In this document: piece by piece, positions 26,404 through 35,994 of the stretch
Numbering within the stretch: the stretch's first letter is position 1
Layout of the letters: each line of letters starts with the position of its first letter
DNA from: Actinomycetota bacterium
GTDB lineage: Bacteria > Actinomycetota > Actinomycetes > Mycobacteriales > JACQDL01
NCBI GenBank assembly: GCA_016201065.1
Contig: JACQDL010000028.1
Location: forward strand, 1 to 64,000
Direction: 5' to 3'
Length of the DNA stretch: 64,000 nt
Notes under the pieces: generated by a model
Database searches by the model: none
The model's input: only the letters and a program-made list of their open reading frames with translations
What the model was told of the DNA's origin: nothing
Position numbers and translations under genes: made by a program

Positions 26404-27182
26404 TGGGCTCGATCGCGCTGCGCTCCCTCGACTACTGGCTGATCCGGTACCGGCGCACCTGGCGCGGCTCGGCGGCCTCGACCGTGCTCACCCCGGTGCT
26501 CTTCCTCGCCGCGATGGGCGTCGGCCTGGGATCGCTGGTGGACCGGTCCGGCTCCGCCGGGAACCTCGGTGGGGTGAGCTACCTCGCCTTCCTCGCTCCG
26601 GGCGTGCTCGCGGCGACGGCGATGCAGACCGCCGCCGGAGAGGCCACCTACCCGGTGCTGACCGGGACCCGGTGGGTCAGGACCTACCACGCGATGATCG
26701 CGACGCCGCTGAGCGCGGCGGAGGTGTTCACCGGCCACCTGGTCTGGATGGTGGTGCGGGTCGCGATGACCTGCCTGGCGTTCGTCGCGGCGATGGCGGC
26801 CTTCGGCACGCTGCACTCGGCGTGGGCGCCGCTGGCGCTGCCGGCGGCGATCCTCACCGGTCTGGCGCACCTCACCCCGGTCGCGGCCTTCTCGGCCCGG
26901 TTGCGCAACGACGCCGGGCTGGCCGCGCTGTTCCGGTTCGGCATCATGCCGATGTTCCTGTTCTCCGGCGCGTTCTTCCCGGTCTCGCAGCTGCCCGCGC
27001 TGCTGCGGGCGGTCGCCTACGGGACGCCGGTCTGGCACGGGGTGGCGCTGTGCCGGGGGTTCACCCTCGGCCAGGGGCTCACCGTCGGGTCGGCGCTGCT
27101 GCACGCCGGGTACCTCACCGGTTGGTCGGCGGTCGGGTTCGTGCTGGCCCGGCGGAGCTACCAGCGGGCGCTGGTCCGGTGA
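26403..27182 (+). CDS. ABC-2 type permease, subunit 1
   Basis: This 259-residue protein with six hydrophobic segments matches the ABC2_membrane fold. It starts at ATG 26403, sharing one base with the ATPase stop (TGATG). It has LAPGVLAATAMQTAAGEATY, the conserved loop of NodJ/DrrB-like permeases, and GIMPMFLFSGAFFPVSQLP near the end. It differs in sequence from the next gene, so the exporter is probably a heterodimer. Confidence 0.9.
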   Translation: MGSIALRSLDYWLIRYRRTWRGSAASTVLTPVLFLAAMGVGLGSLVDRSGSAGNLGGVSYLAFLAPGVLAATAMQTAAGEATYPVLTGTRWVRTYHAMIATPLSAAEVFTGHLVWMVVRVAMTCLAFVAAMAAFGTLHSAWAPLALPAAILTGLAHLTPVAAFSARLRNDAGLAALFRFGIMPMFLFSGAFFPVSQLPALLRAVAYGTPVWHGVALCRGFTLGQGLTVGSALLHAGYLTGWSAVGFVLARRSYQRALVR

Positions 27183-27961
27183 CGCCGGCGCGACGCGCCG
27201 GCCGTGGCGCGCACCTGCTCGTCGAGCGGAACGCCCGGGTCTACCGGCGGGCCTGGATGCTCGTGGTCAGCGGCTTCTTCGAGCCGCTGTTCTACCTGTT
27301 CAGCGTCGGCGTCGGGGTGGGGGCGCTGGTCGGTCACGTCGCGCTCGCCGACGGCCGGGTCGTGGCCTACCCCGCGTTCGTCGCGCCCGCGCTGCTGGCC
27401 GCCTCGGCGATGAACGGGGCGATCTACGACTCGACGTTCAACATCTTCTTCAAGCTGAAGTACGCCAAGGTCTACGACGCGGTGCTGGCCACCCCGATGA
27501 CCACGGCCGACGTGGCGGCCGGGGAGATCGGGTGGGCACTGATCCGCGGCGCGCTGTACGCCGGTGGGTTCATGGTCGTGATGCTCGGCATGGGGTTGGT
27601 CGGGTCGTGGTGGGCGCTGCTGGCGCTGCCGGCGGCCATCCTGGTCGGGTTCGCCTTCGCCGCCGTCGGGATGGCCGCGACGTCGTACATGAGGAGCTGG
27701 CAGGATTTCGAGTGGGTGACCCTCGCGATCCTGCCGATGTTCCTGTTCGCGACGACCTTCTACCCGCTGTCGGTCTACCCGCGTCCGGTGCAGCTCCTCG
27801 TCGAGGTGGCCCCGCTGTTCCACGCCATCGAGCTGATCCGGGGGCTGACGACCGGGGCGGTCGGCATCGGGCTGCTCGGGCATGTGTGCTACCTGGCGGC
27901 ATTGGGATTGGTGGGTGTATGGATGAGTACGATCCGTTTGGCGCGCTTGCTGCTCACCTGA
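27179..27961 (+). CDS. ABC-2 type permease, subunit 2
   Basis: This second permease has 260 residues with six hydrophobic segments and overlaps the first by 4 bp (GTGA). It carries VAPALLAASAMNGAIYDSTF and ILPMFLFATTFYPLSVYP, parallel to motifs in subunit 1. The pair resembles lipooligosaccharide/nodulation-factor-type exporters (NodJ-like), which commonly have FFKLKYAKVYDAVLATPM in the first cytoplasmic loop, as here. Confidence 0.9.
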   Translation: MTPARRAGRGAHLLVERNARVYRRAWMLVVSGFFEPLFYLFSVGVGVGALVGHVALADGRVVAYPAFVAPALLAASAMNGAIYDSTFNIFFKLKYAKVYDAVLATPMTTADVAAGEIGWALIRGALYAGGFMVVMLGMGLVGSWWALLALPAAILVGFAFAAVGMAATSYMRSWQDFEWVTLAILPMFLFATTFYPLSVYPRPVQLLVEVAPLFHAIELIRGLTTGAVGIGLLGHVCYLAALGLVGVWMSTIRLARLLLT

Positions 27962-28036
27962 TCGGCTGAAGTCTGGCATGGTGCAGCGTCGCGGAAGTGC
28001 CGTCCGAGGTGGTAGACCGGTTGGGGTGGCGCAGCG

Positions 28037-28064
28037 TCGACACCGCCGCTGGCACCGGTACGCT
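28037..28064 (+). promoter_or_regulatory. candidate mreB promoter
   Basis: TCGACA (28037-28042) and TACGCT (28059-28064) are separated by 16 bp, a good match to the housekeeping sigma consensus. They lie 59 bp before the mreB start, in the 161-bp gap after the ABC exporter. Confidence 0.5.
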
Positions 28065-28122
28065 CCTGCACGTCGGGGGCTGCCACACGTTGAGGGATCG
28101 CCTAAACAAGAGGGTTGTGCGT

Positions 28123-29157
28123 ATGTCGCGCTCTTCCATGTCGTTTCTCGGCCGGGACATGGCGATCGATCTGGGCACGGCGAATACGTTGGTGTATGTC
28201 CGGGGCCGGGGCGTGGTGCTCGACGAGCCGTCGGTCGTCGCGATCAACACCAACACCGGCGAGGTCCTCGCGGTCGGCGTCGAGGCGAAGCGCATGATCG
28301 GCCGCACGCCGGGCAACATCGTCGCGGTCCGCCCGCTGAAGGACGGCGTGATCGCCGACTTCGACACGACGGAGCGGATGCTTCGCTATTTCATCCGAAA
28401 GGTGCATCGGCGGCGATACCTGGTGCGCGGGCCACGGATCGTCATCTGCGTGCCCTCCGGCATCACCGGCGTGGAGCGGCGTGCGGTCAAGGAGTCGACG
28501 TACAACGCGGGAGCGAGCCGGGTCCACATCATCGAGGAGCCGATGGCCGCGGCGATCGGTGCCGGCCTGCCGGTGTCGGAACCGACCGGCAACATGGTCG
28601 TCGACATCGGAGGCGGCACCACCGAGGTCGCGGTGATCTCCCTCGGCGGGATCGTCACCAGCCAGAGCGTCCGCATCGCCGGCGACGAGATCGACGCCGC
28701 GATCATCAGCTTCGTGAAGAAGGAGTACTCGCTCATGCTGGGCGAGCGGACCGCGGAGGATATCAAGATCGCGATTGGCTCGGCGTTCCCCACCCCGGAC
28801 GAGAGCAACGCCGAGATCCGCGGCCGGGACCTGGTCAGCGGGCTGCCGAAGACGATCGTGGTCTCCGCCGAGGAGATCCGCAAGGCGATCGAGGAGCCGG
28901 TGAACGCGATCGTGGACGCGGTGAAGACCACCCTCGACCGGTGCCCGCCGGAGCTGTCCGGGGACGTCATGGACCGCGGCATCGTGCTGACCGGGGGCGG
29001 TGCGCACCTGCGCGGGCTGGACGAGCGGCTCCGGCACGAGACCGGCATGCCGATCATCATCGCCGACGACCCGCTGAAGTCGGTGGTGCTCGGCTCGGGA
29101 CGGTGCGTCGAGGACTTCGACGCGGTCCGGCAGCTGTTCGCCGTCGAATCCCGGTAG
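28123..29157 (+). CDS. mreB: rod shape-determining protein MreB
   Basis: MreB is the bacterial actin that organises lateral wall synthesis beneath the membrane. The 344-residue protein starts at ATG 28123, with AAGAGGG 8 bases upstream; a GTG at 28117 is too close to that site. Phosphate-binding loops are [15 protein letters not shown] and [16 protein letters not shown], and the adenosine motif is [11 protein letters not shown]. It heads the mreB-mreC-mreD-mrdA-rodA operon. In actinobacteria MreB is restricted mainly to sporulating or hyphal lineages, so its presence argues against mycobacterium-like hosts. Confidence 0.97.
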   Translation: MSRSSMSFLGRDMAIDLGTANTLVYVRGRGVVLDEPSVVAINTNTGEVLAVGVEAKRMIGRTPGNIVAVRPLKDGVIADFDTTERMLRYFIRKVHRRRYLVRGPRIVICVPSGITGVERRAVKESTYNAGASRVHIIEEPMAAAIGAGLPVSEPTGNMVVDIGGGTTEVAVISLGGIVTSQSVRIAGDEIDAAIISFVKKEYSLMLGERTAEDIKIAIGSAFPTPDESNAEIRGRDLVSGLPKTIVVSAEEIRKAIEEPVNAIVDAVKTTLDRCPPELSGDVMDRGIVLTGGGAHLRGLDERLRHETGMPIIIADDPLKSVVLGSGRCVEDFDAVRQLFAVESR

Positions 29158-29168
29158 GGCACCGGGAG

Positions 29169-30032
29169 ATGAGGCGCCCCACCCGCCGCCAGCGGCTGGC
29201 GCTGGCCGCGCTGCTGGCACTCGCCGTCGTCCTGGTCACCGTGGACTACCAGGGGCGTGCGTTCGGCGGCCTCCGCGCCGGGACCGAGTCGGTCTTCGGC
29301 CCGCTTCAGCACGGGGTGTCCGCGGTGGTCGGCCCGGTCGGGCGGTTCCTTGGTGGCATCCCGCATCTGGCCAGCTCGGGTCGGCGGATCGACGCGCTGC
29401 GGCAGCAGAACGACGACCTGCGCCGGCAGCTCGCCGAGCAGGCGCTGGATACCGCCCGGGCCGAGCAGCTCAGCCGGCTCACCCTGCTGGCCGGGCTCGG
29501 GCAGTACCGGGTGCTGCCCGCGGCGGTCATCGGCTTCGGCCCGGGCCCGGGCTTCGAGTGGGTCGCGACCCTCGATGTCGGCGCCCGGGACCGGGTCGTG
29601 CCGGGCCAGACCGTGGTCAGCGGGGACGGCCTGGTCGGCCGGGTCAAGCAGGTCGGCGCCACGACCTGCACGGTGGTGCTGGCCGCCGACCCGGGATCGT
29701 CGGTGGGGGGCCGGATCGCCGGATCGGGGCAGCTCGGCCTGGTGACCGGCAACGGCACCGCCGCGATGCGGCTCACCCTGCTCGACCCGAACGCGCGGGT
29801 GAGTGCCGGAGATCGGCTGGTCACCGGGCCCTACGGGGCGTCGACGTACGTCGCGGGCGTGCCGATCGGGGAGATCACGGAGGTCGGCGCGGACACCGGC
29901 GGCGTCGGCCCACGGACGGCCACGGTCCGGCCCTACGTCGCCTTCACCCGGCTGGACCTGGTCGGGGTGGTGCTGACCGGACCGCGCACGGACCCACGCG
30001 ACTCGGTGCTTCCCCCGAAGCCGCCCCGATGA
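29169..30032 (+). CDS. mreC: rod shape-determining protein MreC
   Basis: This 287-residue bitopic protein has one N-terminal membrane helix (residues about 9-26), a coiled coil (about 70-105) and paired beta-barrel domains outside the membrane (GARDRVVPGQTVVSGDGLVG onward). It starts at ATG 29169, 11 bp after mreB, with GGGAG immediately upstream. MreC links MreB to the PBP2-RodA synthase. It overlaps mreD by 4 bp. Confidence 0.94.
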   Translation: MRRPTRRQRLALAALLALAVVLVTVDYQGRAFGGLRAGTESVFGPLQHGVSAVVGPVGRFLGGIPHLASSGRRIDALRQQNDDLRRQLAEQALDTARAEQLSRLTLLAGLGQYRVLPAAVIGFGPGPGFEWVATLDVGARDRVVPGQTVVSGDGLVGRVKQVGATTCTVVLAADPGSSVGGRIAGSGQLGLVTGNGTAAMRLTLLDPNARVSAGDRLVTGPYGASTYVAGVPIGEITEVGADTGGVGPRTATVRPYVAFTRLDLVGVVLTGPRTDPRDSVLPPKPPR

Positions 30033-30517
30033 CGGCTGCCCGGACCGCTGGGGCGCTGCTCGCGGTGTGCGTGGCCGTGCTGCTGCAGGCGACGGTGATC
30101 TCCCGGCTGCCGCTGCCGGGCGGGACGCCGAGCCTCGTGCTGCTGCTCGTGATCGCGATCGGGTTCTCGGCCGGCACCACGGCCGGGCTGTTCGCCGGGT
30201 TCGTCGCCGGCGCCACGGTCGATCTGATGTCGGACCACCCGTTGGGCGTGGCCGCGATCTGTCTGGCGCTGGGCGGGTTCGTCGCCGGGACGCTGCTCGA
30301 CAACGGAACGCGCGGTGTCGCGCGGTCGTTGCTGCTGGTGGTGACGATCGCGGGCGTTGTCCAGCTGCTGTACGCGGCACTGCTCGCGCTGCTCGGCGCG
30401 CGCGGCGGCAGCGTGCTGCACGGGCTGGCCGGCGCGGTCGGCTACGACGCTCTGCTCGCCCCGCTGGTGCTCCCGGTGGTGGCGGCGGTCGAGCGTCGGC
30501 TCCGGAGTGTCCGATGA
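30029..30517 (+). CDS. mreD: rod shape-determining protein MreD
   Basis: This 162-residue protein with about five membrane helices starts at ATG 30029 inside the mreC stop (ATGA). Segment FAGFVAGATVDLMSDHPLG is the family signature. It is part of the elongasome with MreC, PBP2 and RodA. Length and position are standard. Confidence 0.92.
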   Translation: MTAARTAGALLAVCVAVLLQATVISRLPLPGGTPSLVLLLVIAIGFSAGTTAGLFAGFVAGATVDLMSDHPLGVAAICLALGGFVAGTLLDNGTRGVARSLLLVVTIAGVVQLLYAALLALLGARGGSVLHGLAGAVGYDALLAPLVLPVVAAVERRLRSVR

Positions 30518-30533
30518 GCCTCGGGAGTAGCTG

Positions 30534-32765
30534 ATGAACGACGGATCCCCGCTGCGGCTGTTCGCGTTCCGGGTGCTGGTGATCTCGATGGTGGTCACCC
30601 TGGGCGCCCGGCTGTACTACCTGCAGATCCTGGGCAAGGAACGGATCGTGCAGACGGCCACCGCCCAGCACGTGCGTGAGGTCGTCATCCCGTCGCCGCG
30701 CGGGCCGGTCGTCGACGACCGGGGCCGGCCGCTGGTGCGCAACCGGTCCTCGCTGGTGGTCACGGTCAACCGCAGCGAGCTGATCGGGATGCCCGACCGG
30801 GGAGCGCAGGTGCTCGCCCGGCTCGCGGGCGTGGTGCACCTCCGGGTGGACCAGCTCAGCAAGATGATCACGCCGTGCCAGGCCGGGGTGCCGAAGCCGT
30901 GCTGGCGCGGCTCGCCGTACCAGCCGGTGCCGGTGGTCACCGACACCACCCCCGGGGTGGCGCTGCGGATCGCCGAGCACGCCGAGGACTTCCCCGGCGT
31001 CACCGCTCAGGTGGAGACGGTGCGGGAGTACCCGCACGGCACGATGGCGGCGCAGACGGTGGGGTACGTCGGCCCGATCACACAGGAGGAGCTGGACAAC
31101 GCCGCCGCGGCCGGCAGGACCGACCGCCACCAGGACGACCTGGTCGGGCGGGCCGGGCTGGAGCGGCAGTACGAGGAGGCGCTGCGCGGGACCGACGGCA
31201 TCCAGCGGGTGCTCGTCGACAACCGCGGTGTGGTCACCGGCACCGGCTCGCTCACCCCGCCCATCCCCGGCAGCACCCTGGTCACGAGCCTCGACACCGA
31301 TCTCCAGGCGCTGGTGGAAACGGCGCTGGCCGACCAGGTCACGCTGCGCCGCACCCAGTTCGACGCCAAGAACGGCCGGAACTTCGCGGCCACCACCGGC
31401 GCGCTGGTCGTGCTCGACCCGCAGACCGGGCGGGTGCTGGCGCTGGCCAGCTACCCCACCTACGACCCGACCGTGTTCGTCGGCGGGATCTCGGCGACCG
31501 AGCTGGACAAGCTGGTGTCGCCCGCCGCCGGGGCGCCGCTGGTGTCCCGCGCGGTGGCCGGCCAGTTCGCCGCGGGTTCGACGTTCAAGCTGGTCAGCAC
31601 GTCGGCGGACGTCATGTCCGGCCTGGGCAGCCTGTCCGGGAAGTACTCCTGCCCGCCGCGGCTGCAGGTCGGTAACCGGACCAAGACCAACTACGACTCG
31701 GAGAGCCTGTCCGGCCCGGTCGACTTCCACCTGGCGCTCGCCTTCTCCTGCGACACGTTCTTCTACCAGTTCGCGATGAACGCGTGGTACGGCGACCAGA
31801 ACCTGGTCTCCGCGGGCAAGAAGCCCAACGAGTACCAGCAGGCCATGGCCCGCGCCTTCGGCTTCGGCAGCGATCCGGGCCTCGACGTACCCGGCGGGGA
31901 GCAGACCTCGGGCAGGATCCCCGATCGGGGCTACCTGCAGCGCCGCTGGGAGCAGAACAGGGCGCAGTACTGCGCGAACGCCAAGCGCGGTTACCCGGAC
32001 GTGGCGGATCCGGAGCGGCGCACCTTCCTCACCGCGCTGGCCAGCGAGAACTGCACGGATGGCTGGCGGTTCCGGATCGGCGACGCCGCGGACATGGCCA
32101 TCGGGCAGGGGGAGGCGACCGTCAGCCCGCTCCAGCTCGCCCTCGCCTACTCCGCGCTGGTCAACGGCGGCCGGCTGTACGGGCCGACGGTCGGCCGGGC
32201 GATCGTCGGCCCGGACGGCACGGTGACCTCGGCCATCACGCCGAAGCTGGTCCGGAAGGTCCCGGTGCGACCGGACGTGCTCGACTACATCAAGTCCTCG
32301 CTGGTGTTCAACCAGGGCTTCCCGGTCTCCGGGCAGCGGGCGTTCGAGGGCTTCCCGCTGGACCGGTATCCGGTGGCCGGAAAGACCGGCACGGCCGAGG
32401 TGTTCGGCAAGCAGGACACCTCGTGGTTCGCCTCGTGGGCACCGGCGAACCGACCGCAGTACGTCGTCGTCGGCATGATGGAGCAGGCCGGTCTCGGCTC
32501 GCAGGCGGCGGCGCCGATGGTGCGCAAGGTCTACGAGGGTCTCTTCGGCATCGGCCGGCCGCCGGTGTTCCCCGGCGGCCGTGCCCCCGCAACGATTCCG
32601 AAGATCACTCCGTACCAGGTCGGCGCGCCGGCCAACCCGGCTCCGGCTCCGGCCCCGGCCCCGCCCGCCATTCCGGGCCGGTTCAGCCCGGTCCAGCGTT
32701 GGTCGCGCCGGTCGGGCCGGTCGGGACGGTCGGGACGGTCGCGGGGGCGGGCGGCGAAGCGGTGA
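30534..32765 (+). CDS. mrdA: penicillin-binding protein 2 (elongasome transpeptidase)
   Basis: This class B transpeptidase has 743 residues and cross-links peptidoglycan with RodA as partner. One N-terminal helix (about 10-28) anchors it. The dimerisation domain contains SPRGPVVDDRGRPLVRNRS. Active-site Ser349 is in STFK (349-352), the second motif is S405-C-D407 and the KTGT motif is at 617-620. The last 60 residues are a Pro/Ala linker and an Arg/Ser-rich tail (RRSGRSGRSGRSRGR) encoded by a short GC repeat, probably disordered. It starts at ATG 30534 and overlaps rodA by 4 bp. Confidence 0.95.
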   Translation: MNDGSPLRLFAFRVLVISMVVTLGARLYYLQILGKERIVQTATAQHVREVVIPSPRGPVVDDRGRPLVRNRSSLVVTVNRSELIGMPDRGAQVLARLAGVVHLRVDQLSKMITPCQAGVPKPCWRGSPYQPVPVVTDTTPGVALRIAEHAEDFPGVTAQVETVREYPHGTMAAQTVGYVGPITQEELDNAAAAGRTDRHQDDLVGRAGLERQYEEALRGTDGIQRVLVDNRGVVTGTGSLTPPIPGSTLVTSLDTDLQALVETALADQVTLRRTQFDAKNGRNFAATTGALVVLDPQTGRVLALASYPTYDPTVFVGGISATELDKLVSPAAGAPLVSRAVAGQFAAGSTFKLVSTSADVMSGLGSLSGKYSCPPRLQVGNRTKTNYDSESLSGPVDFHLALAFSCDTFFYQFAMNAWYGDQNLVSAGKKPNEYQQAMARAFGFGSDPGLDVPGGEQTSGRIPDRGYLQRRWEQNRAQYCANAKRGYPDVADPERRTFLTALASENCTDGWRFRIGDAADMAIGQGEATVSPLQLALAYSALVNGGRLYGPTVGRAIVGPDGTVTSAITPKLVRKVPVRPDVLDYIKSSLVFNQGFPVSGQRAFEGFPLDRYPVAGKTGTAEVFGKQDTSWFASWAPANRPQYVVVGMMEQAGLGSQAAAPMVRKVYEGLFGIGRPPVFPGGRAPATIPKITPYQVGAPANPAPAPAPAPPAIPGRFSPVQRWSRRSGRSGRSGRSRGRAAKR

Positions 32766-33949
32766 CCGGCGTCGAGGAGGGGCGGGCCCACCGGCATGCT
32801 CCGGACCAGCCGGCCCGGACCCGCGCCGGTTGGGCGGTGCTCCAGCGGGCCGACTGGTGGGTCCTCGGGTCCGCGCTGGTGCTGTCCCTGCTCGGCGCGC
32901 TCCTGGTGTGGTCGGCGACCCGCACCCGGCTGCTGGATGCCGGGGACAACCCGCAGTCCTTCTTCCAGCGACACCTGATCAACCTCGCGGTCGGGCTGGT
33001 CGTCGGGTTGGTGACCGCGGCCGTCGACTACCGGACGCTGCGCGCCTCCGCTCCGGTGGTGTACCTGGTCGCCTGCCTGGGGCTGGTGGCGGTGCTGCTC
33101 GTCGGTGTGACGATCAACGGCTCGCACTCGTGGATCGTGCTCGCCGGTGGATACCAGGTCCAGCCGGCCGAGTTCGCCAAGGTCGGGCTGGTCGTCTCGA
33201 TCGCGATGCTGCTGACCGAGCGGCAGCGGCGCGAGGACGTCCGCCGCTCCCTCGACGTACCGCTGGTGCTCGCGGTGGCGGCCGTGCCGACCGGACTGAT
33301 CATGTTCCAGCCGGATCTCGGCACGATCCTGGTGCTCGCGTTCACCATGCTCGCCGTGCTCACCGTGGCGGGTGTGGGCCCGCGATGGGTGGCGGGTCTG
33401 CTGCTGGTCGGCGTGATCGCCGTCTACGGTGCGGTGCATTTCGGCGTGCTCAAGGAGTACCAGCTCGATCGTTTCCGGGCGTTCACCCACCCGCATTCGG
33501 ACGCCCAGGGCGTCGGGTACAACACGATCCAGGCACGCATCGCGATCGGCGACGGCGGGTTGACCGGCTCCGGCCTGTTCAAGGGAAGCCAGACCAACGG
33601 CAAGTTCGTGCCCGAGCAGCAGACGGACTTCGTGTTCACCGTCGCGGGGGAGGAGCTCGGGTTCGTCGGCGCGGGCGGCGTCATCGCGCTCTTCGGGCTC
33701 CTGCTCTGGCGCGCCCTGCGGATCGCCGCACGGTCGCCGGACGAGTTCGGCCTGCTGGTCGCCGTGGGGATCGCGGCCTGGTTCTCCTTCCAGGTGTTCG
33801 TGAACATCGGGATGACCCTCGGGATCACACCGGTCACCGGCCTGCCGCTGCCGTTCGTCTCCTACGGGGGCTCGTCCATGCTCGCCAACTGGATCGCCGT
33901 CGGCCTGCTCCTCAACATGCACCGGCGCAGCGAGTCACCGGAGACGTGA
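32762..33949 (+). CDS. rodA: rod shape-determining glycosyltransferase RodA (SEDS)
   Basis: This 395-residue SEDS-family protein polymerises glycan strands from lipid II during elongation. It starts at GTG 32762 within the mrdA stop. About ten membrane helices follow a basic cytoplasmic N-terminus. Conserved pieces are QPAEFAKVGLV, FQPDLGTILVLAF and the catalytic-loop-containing GNTG-type end, here GMTLGITPVTGLPLPFVSYG. Pairing with PBP2 is confirmed by the operon. Confidence 0.95.
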   Translation: MTGVEEGRAHRHAPDQPARTRAGWAVLQRADWWVLGSALVLSLLGALLVWSATRTRLLDAGDNPQSFFQRHLINLAVGLVVGLVTAAVDYRTLRASAPVVYLVACLGLVAVLLVGVTINGSHSWIVLAGGYQVQPAEFAKVGLVVSIAMLLTERQRREDVRRSLDVPLVLAVAAVPTGLIMFQPDLGTILVLAFTMLAVLTVAGVGPRWVAGLLLVGVIAVYGAVHFGVLKEYQLDRFRAFTHPHSDAQGVGYNTIQARIAIGDGGLTGSGLFKGSQTNGKFVPEQQTDFVFTVAGEELGFVGAGGVIALFGLLLWRALRIAARSPDEFGLLVAVGIAAWFSFQVFVNIGMTLGITPVTGLPLPFVSYGGSSMLANWIAVGLLLNMHRRSESPET

Positions 33950-33953
33950 GCGG

Positions 33954-33993
33954 CCGGCCCGCTCCAGCCGGCCCGCTCCAGCCGGCCCGCTCC
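33954..33993. repeat. 14-bp tandem repeat, 2.9 copies
   Basis: CCGGCCCGCTCCAG at 33954-33967 is repeated at 33968-33981 and partly at 33982-33993, in the 80-bp gap between rodA and the radical SAM gene. It is pyrimidine/G-rich with no clear hairpin function. Confidence 0.75.
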
Positions 33994-34017
33994 GGCCGTC
34001 CGGCGACGGAGCGTCGC

Positions 34018-34023
34018 TAAGCT
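34018..34023 (+). promoter_or_regulatory. candidate leaderless -10 box TAAGCT
   Basis: TAAGCT ends exactly 6 nt before ATG 34030. The six intervening bases are GACGCC and contain no ribosome-binding site, which supports leaderless transcription. Confidence 0.55.
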
Positions 34024-34029
34024 GACGCC

Positions 34030-35994
34030 ATGAGTGCCGAGTCGCTGTTCCCCCGGCTGGAGCCGTTGCTGCCGCTGGTCAGCAAGCCCATCCAGTACGT
34101 CGGCGGCGAGCTCAACTCGACCCTGAAGGAGTGGGACGCGGCCGCCGTGCGGTGGGCGCTGATGTATCCGGACGCCTACGAGGTGGGGCTGCCGAACCAG
34201 GGGCTGCAGATCCTCTACGAGGTGATCAACGAGCGTCCCGACGCACTGGCCGAGCGCACCTACAGCGTGTGGCCGGACCTGGAGTCGCTGATGCGCGAGC
34301 ACGGGGTCGGTCAGTTCACCGTCGACGGGCACCGTCCGGTGGCGGCGTTCGACCTCTTCGGCGTGAGCTTCGCGACCGAGCTGGGGTACACCAACCTGCT
34401 CACCGCGCTGGACCTCGCGGGGATCCCGCTGGACGCCATCGACCGGAACGACCACCCCATCGTCGTCGCCGGCGGTCACGCGGCGTTCAACCCCGAGCCC
34501 ATCGCCGACTTCATCGACGTCGCCGTGCTCGGCGACGGCGAGCAGGTGGTGGGTGAGATCACCGACGTGGTCCGCGACCACAAGGCCGCCGGCAGTCCCG
34601 GTGGCCGGCGCGGGCTGCTGCTGCGGCTGGCCGGCGTCCCGGGGGTGTACGTACCCCGGTTCTACGACGTCGACTACCTCCCCGACGGGCGGATCCGCAG
34701 GGTCACGCCGAACACCGCCGGGGTGCCGTTCCGGGTGACCAAGCGCACCGTCTCCGACCTGGACGAGTGGCCGTATCCCAAGCAGCCGCTGGTGCCGCTG
34801 GCCGAGACGGTGCACGAGCGGATGAGCGTGGAGATCTTCCGTGGTTGCACCCGCGGTTGCCGGTTCTGCCAGGCGGGGATGATCACCAGGCCGGTGCGCG
34901 AGCGGTCGATCACCGCGATCGGGGCGATGGTCGACGCCGGCCTGCGCCGGACCGGGTTCGAGGAGGTCGGCCTGCTGTCGCTGTCCAGTGCCGACCACTC
35001 CGAGATCGGCGCGATCGCGCACGGGCTGGCCGACCGGTACGAGGGCACCCACATCGGGTTGTCGCTGCCGTCGACCCGGGTGGATGCGTTCAACGTCGAG
35101 CTCGCGGGCGAGCTGTCCCGCAACGGGCGCCGCTCCGGCCTCACCTTCGCGCCCGAGGGCGGCAGCGAGCGGCTGCGCAAGGTGATCAACAAGATGGTCT
35201 CCAAGGAGGACCTGATCCGCACCGTCTGCACGGCGTACGAGCACGGCTGGCGGCAGGTGAAGCTGTACTTCATGTGCGGCCTGCCGACCGAGACCGACGA
35301 GGACGTGCTGGAGATCGCCCAGCTGGCGCACGAGGTCATCGCGGCGGGACGCGCAGCGACCGGGCACAAGGACGTCCGGTGCACGGTGTCGATCGGCGCC
35401 TTCGTGCCGAAGCCGCACACCCCGTTCCAGTGGGCCGGCCAGTGTGACTGGCGCACCGTGGACGCCCGCCTGCGGCTGCTGCGGGACGCCGTGAACGCCG
35501 ACCGGCGGCTGGGGCGCAGCGTCGGGGTCCGCTACCACGACGGGCGGCCCGCGATCATCGAGGGACTGTTGTCCCGGGGCGACCGGCGGGTGGGCGCGGT
35601 GATCCGGGCGGTCTGGTCGGCCGGCGGCCGGTTCGACGGGTGGTCCGAGCACTTCTCGTACGCCCGCTGGGAGGCCGCCTGCGTGGCCGTGCTGCCCGAG
35701 CACGGCGTCAGCCTGGACTGGTACACCACCCGGGAGCGGGACGAGCACGAGGTGCTGCCCTGGGACCATCTGGACTCCGGCCTGGACCGTGAGTGGCTGT
35801 GGGCGGACTGGCGGGACGCGCTCACCGGGGTCGAGGTCGAGGACTGCCGCTGGACGCCGTGCTTCGACTGCGGGGTGTGTCCGGGGCTGGGCAGCGAGAT
35901 CCAGATCGGTCCGACCGGCCGGACCCTGCTCCCTCTCATCCCGCTGCCCGCCGCCGGGTCGGCGCGGCAGGTCCCGACGAGGAGCGCATCCTGA
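34030..35994 (+). CDS. TIGR03960 family B12-binding-domain/radical SAM protein
   Basis: This 654-residue protein has an N-terminal B12-binding-like region (about 40-190, with SFATELGYTNLLTALDLAGI) and a radical SAM core. The 4Fe-4S cluster motif CxxxCxxC is C273, C277 and C280 (RGCTRGCRFCQAG). The C-terminus carries a second Cys cluster (CFDCGVCPGLG) that may bind another cluster. It is universally followed by the TIGR03936 gene and RNase E in actinobacteria, hinting at RNA modification, but the reaction is not known. It starts at ATG 34030. Confidence 0.92.
   Translation: MSAESLFPRLEPLLPLVSKPIQYVGGELNSTLKEWDAAAVRWALMYPDAYEVGLPNQGLQILYEVINERPDALAERTYSVWPDLESLMREHGVGQFTVDGHRPVAAFDLFGVSFATELGYTNLLTALDLAGIPLDAIDRNDHPIVVAGGHAAFNPEPIADFIDVAVLGDGEQVVGEITDVVRDHKAAGSPGGRRGLLLRLAGVPGVYVPRFYDVDYLPDGRIRRVTPNTAGVPFRVTKRTVSDLDEWPYPKQPLVPLAETVHERMSVEIFRGCTRGCRFCQAGMITRPVRERSITAIGAMVDAGLRRTGFEEVGLLSLSSADHSEIGAIAHGLADRYEGTHIGLSLPSTRVDAFNVELAGELSRNGRRSGLTFAPEGGSERLRKVINKMVSKEDLIRTVCTAYEHGWRQVKLYFMCGLPTETDEDVLEIAQLAHEVIAAGRAATGHKDVRCTVSIGAFVPKPHTPFQWAGQCDWRTVDARLRLLRDAVNADRRLGRSVGVRYHDGRPAIIEGLLSRGDRRVGAVIRAVWSAGGRFDGWSEHFSYARWEAACVAVLPEHGVSLDWYTTRERDEHEVLPWDHLDSGLDREWLWADWRDALTGVEVEDCRWTPCFDCGVCPGLGSEIQIGPTGRTLLPLIPLPAAGSARQVPTRSAS

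Noticed and set aside
25450-27961. ABC exporter as part of a biosynthetic gene cluster
   Set aside because: It is flanked on both sides by housekeeping genes with no biosynthetic enzymes, so it is only an inserted exporter operon.
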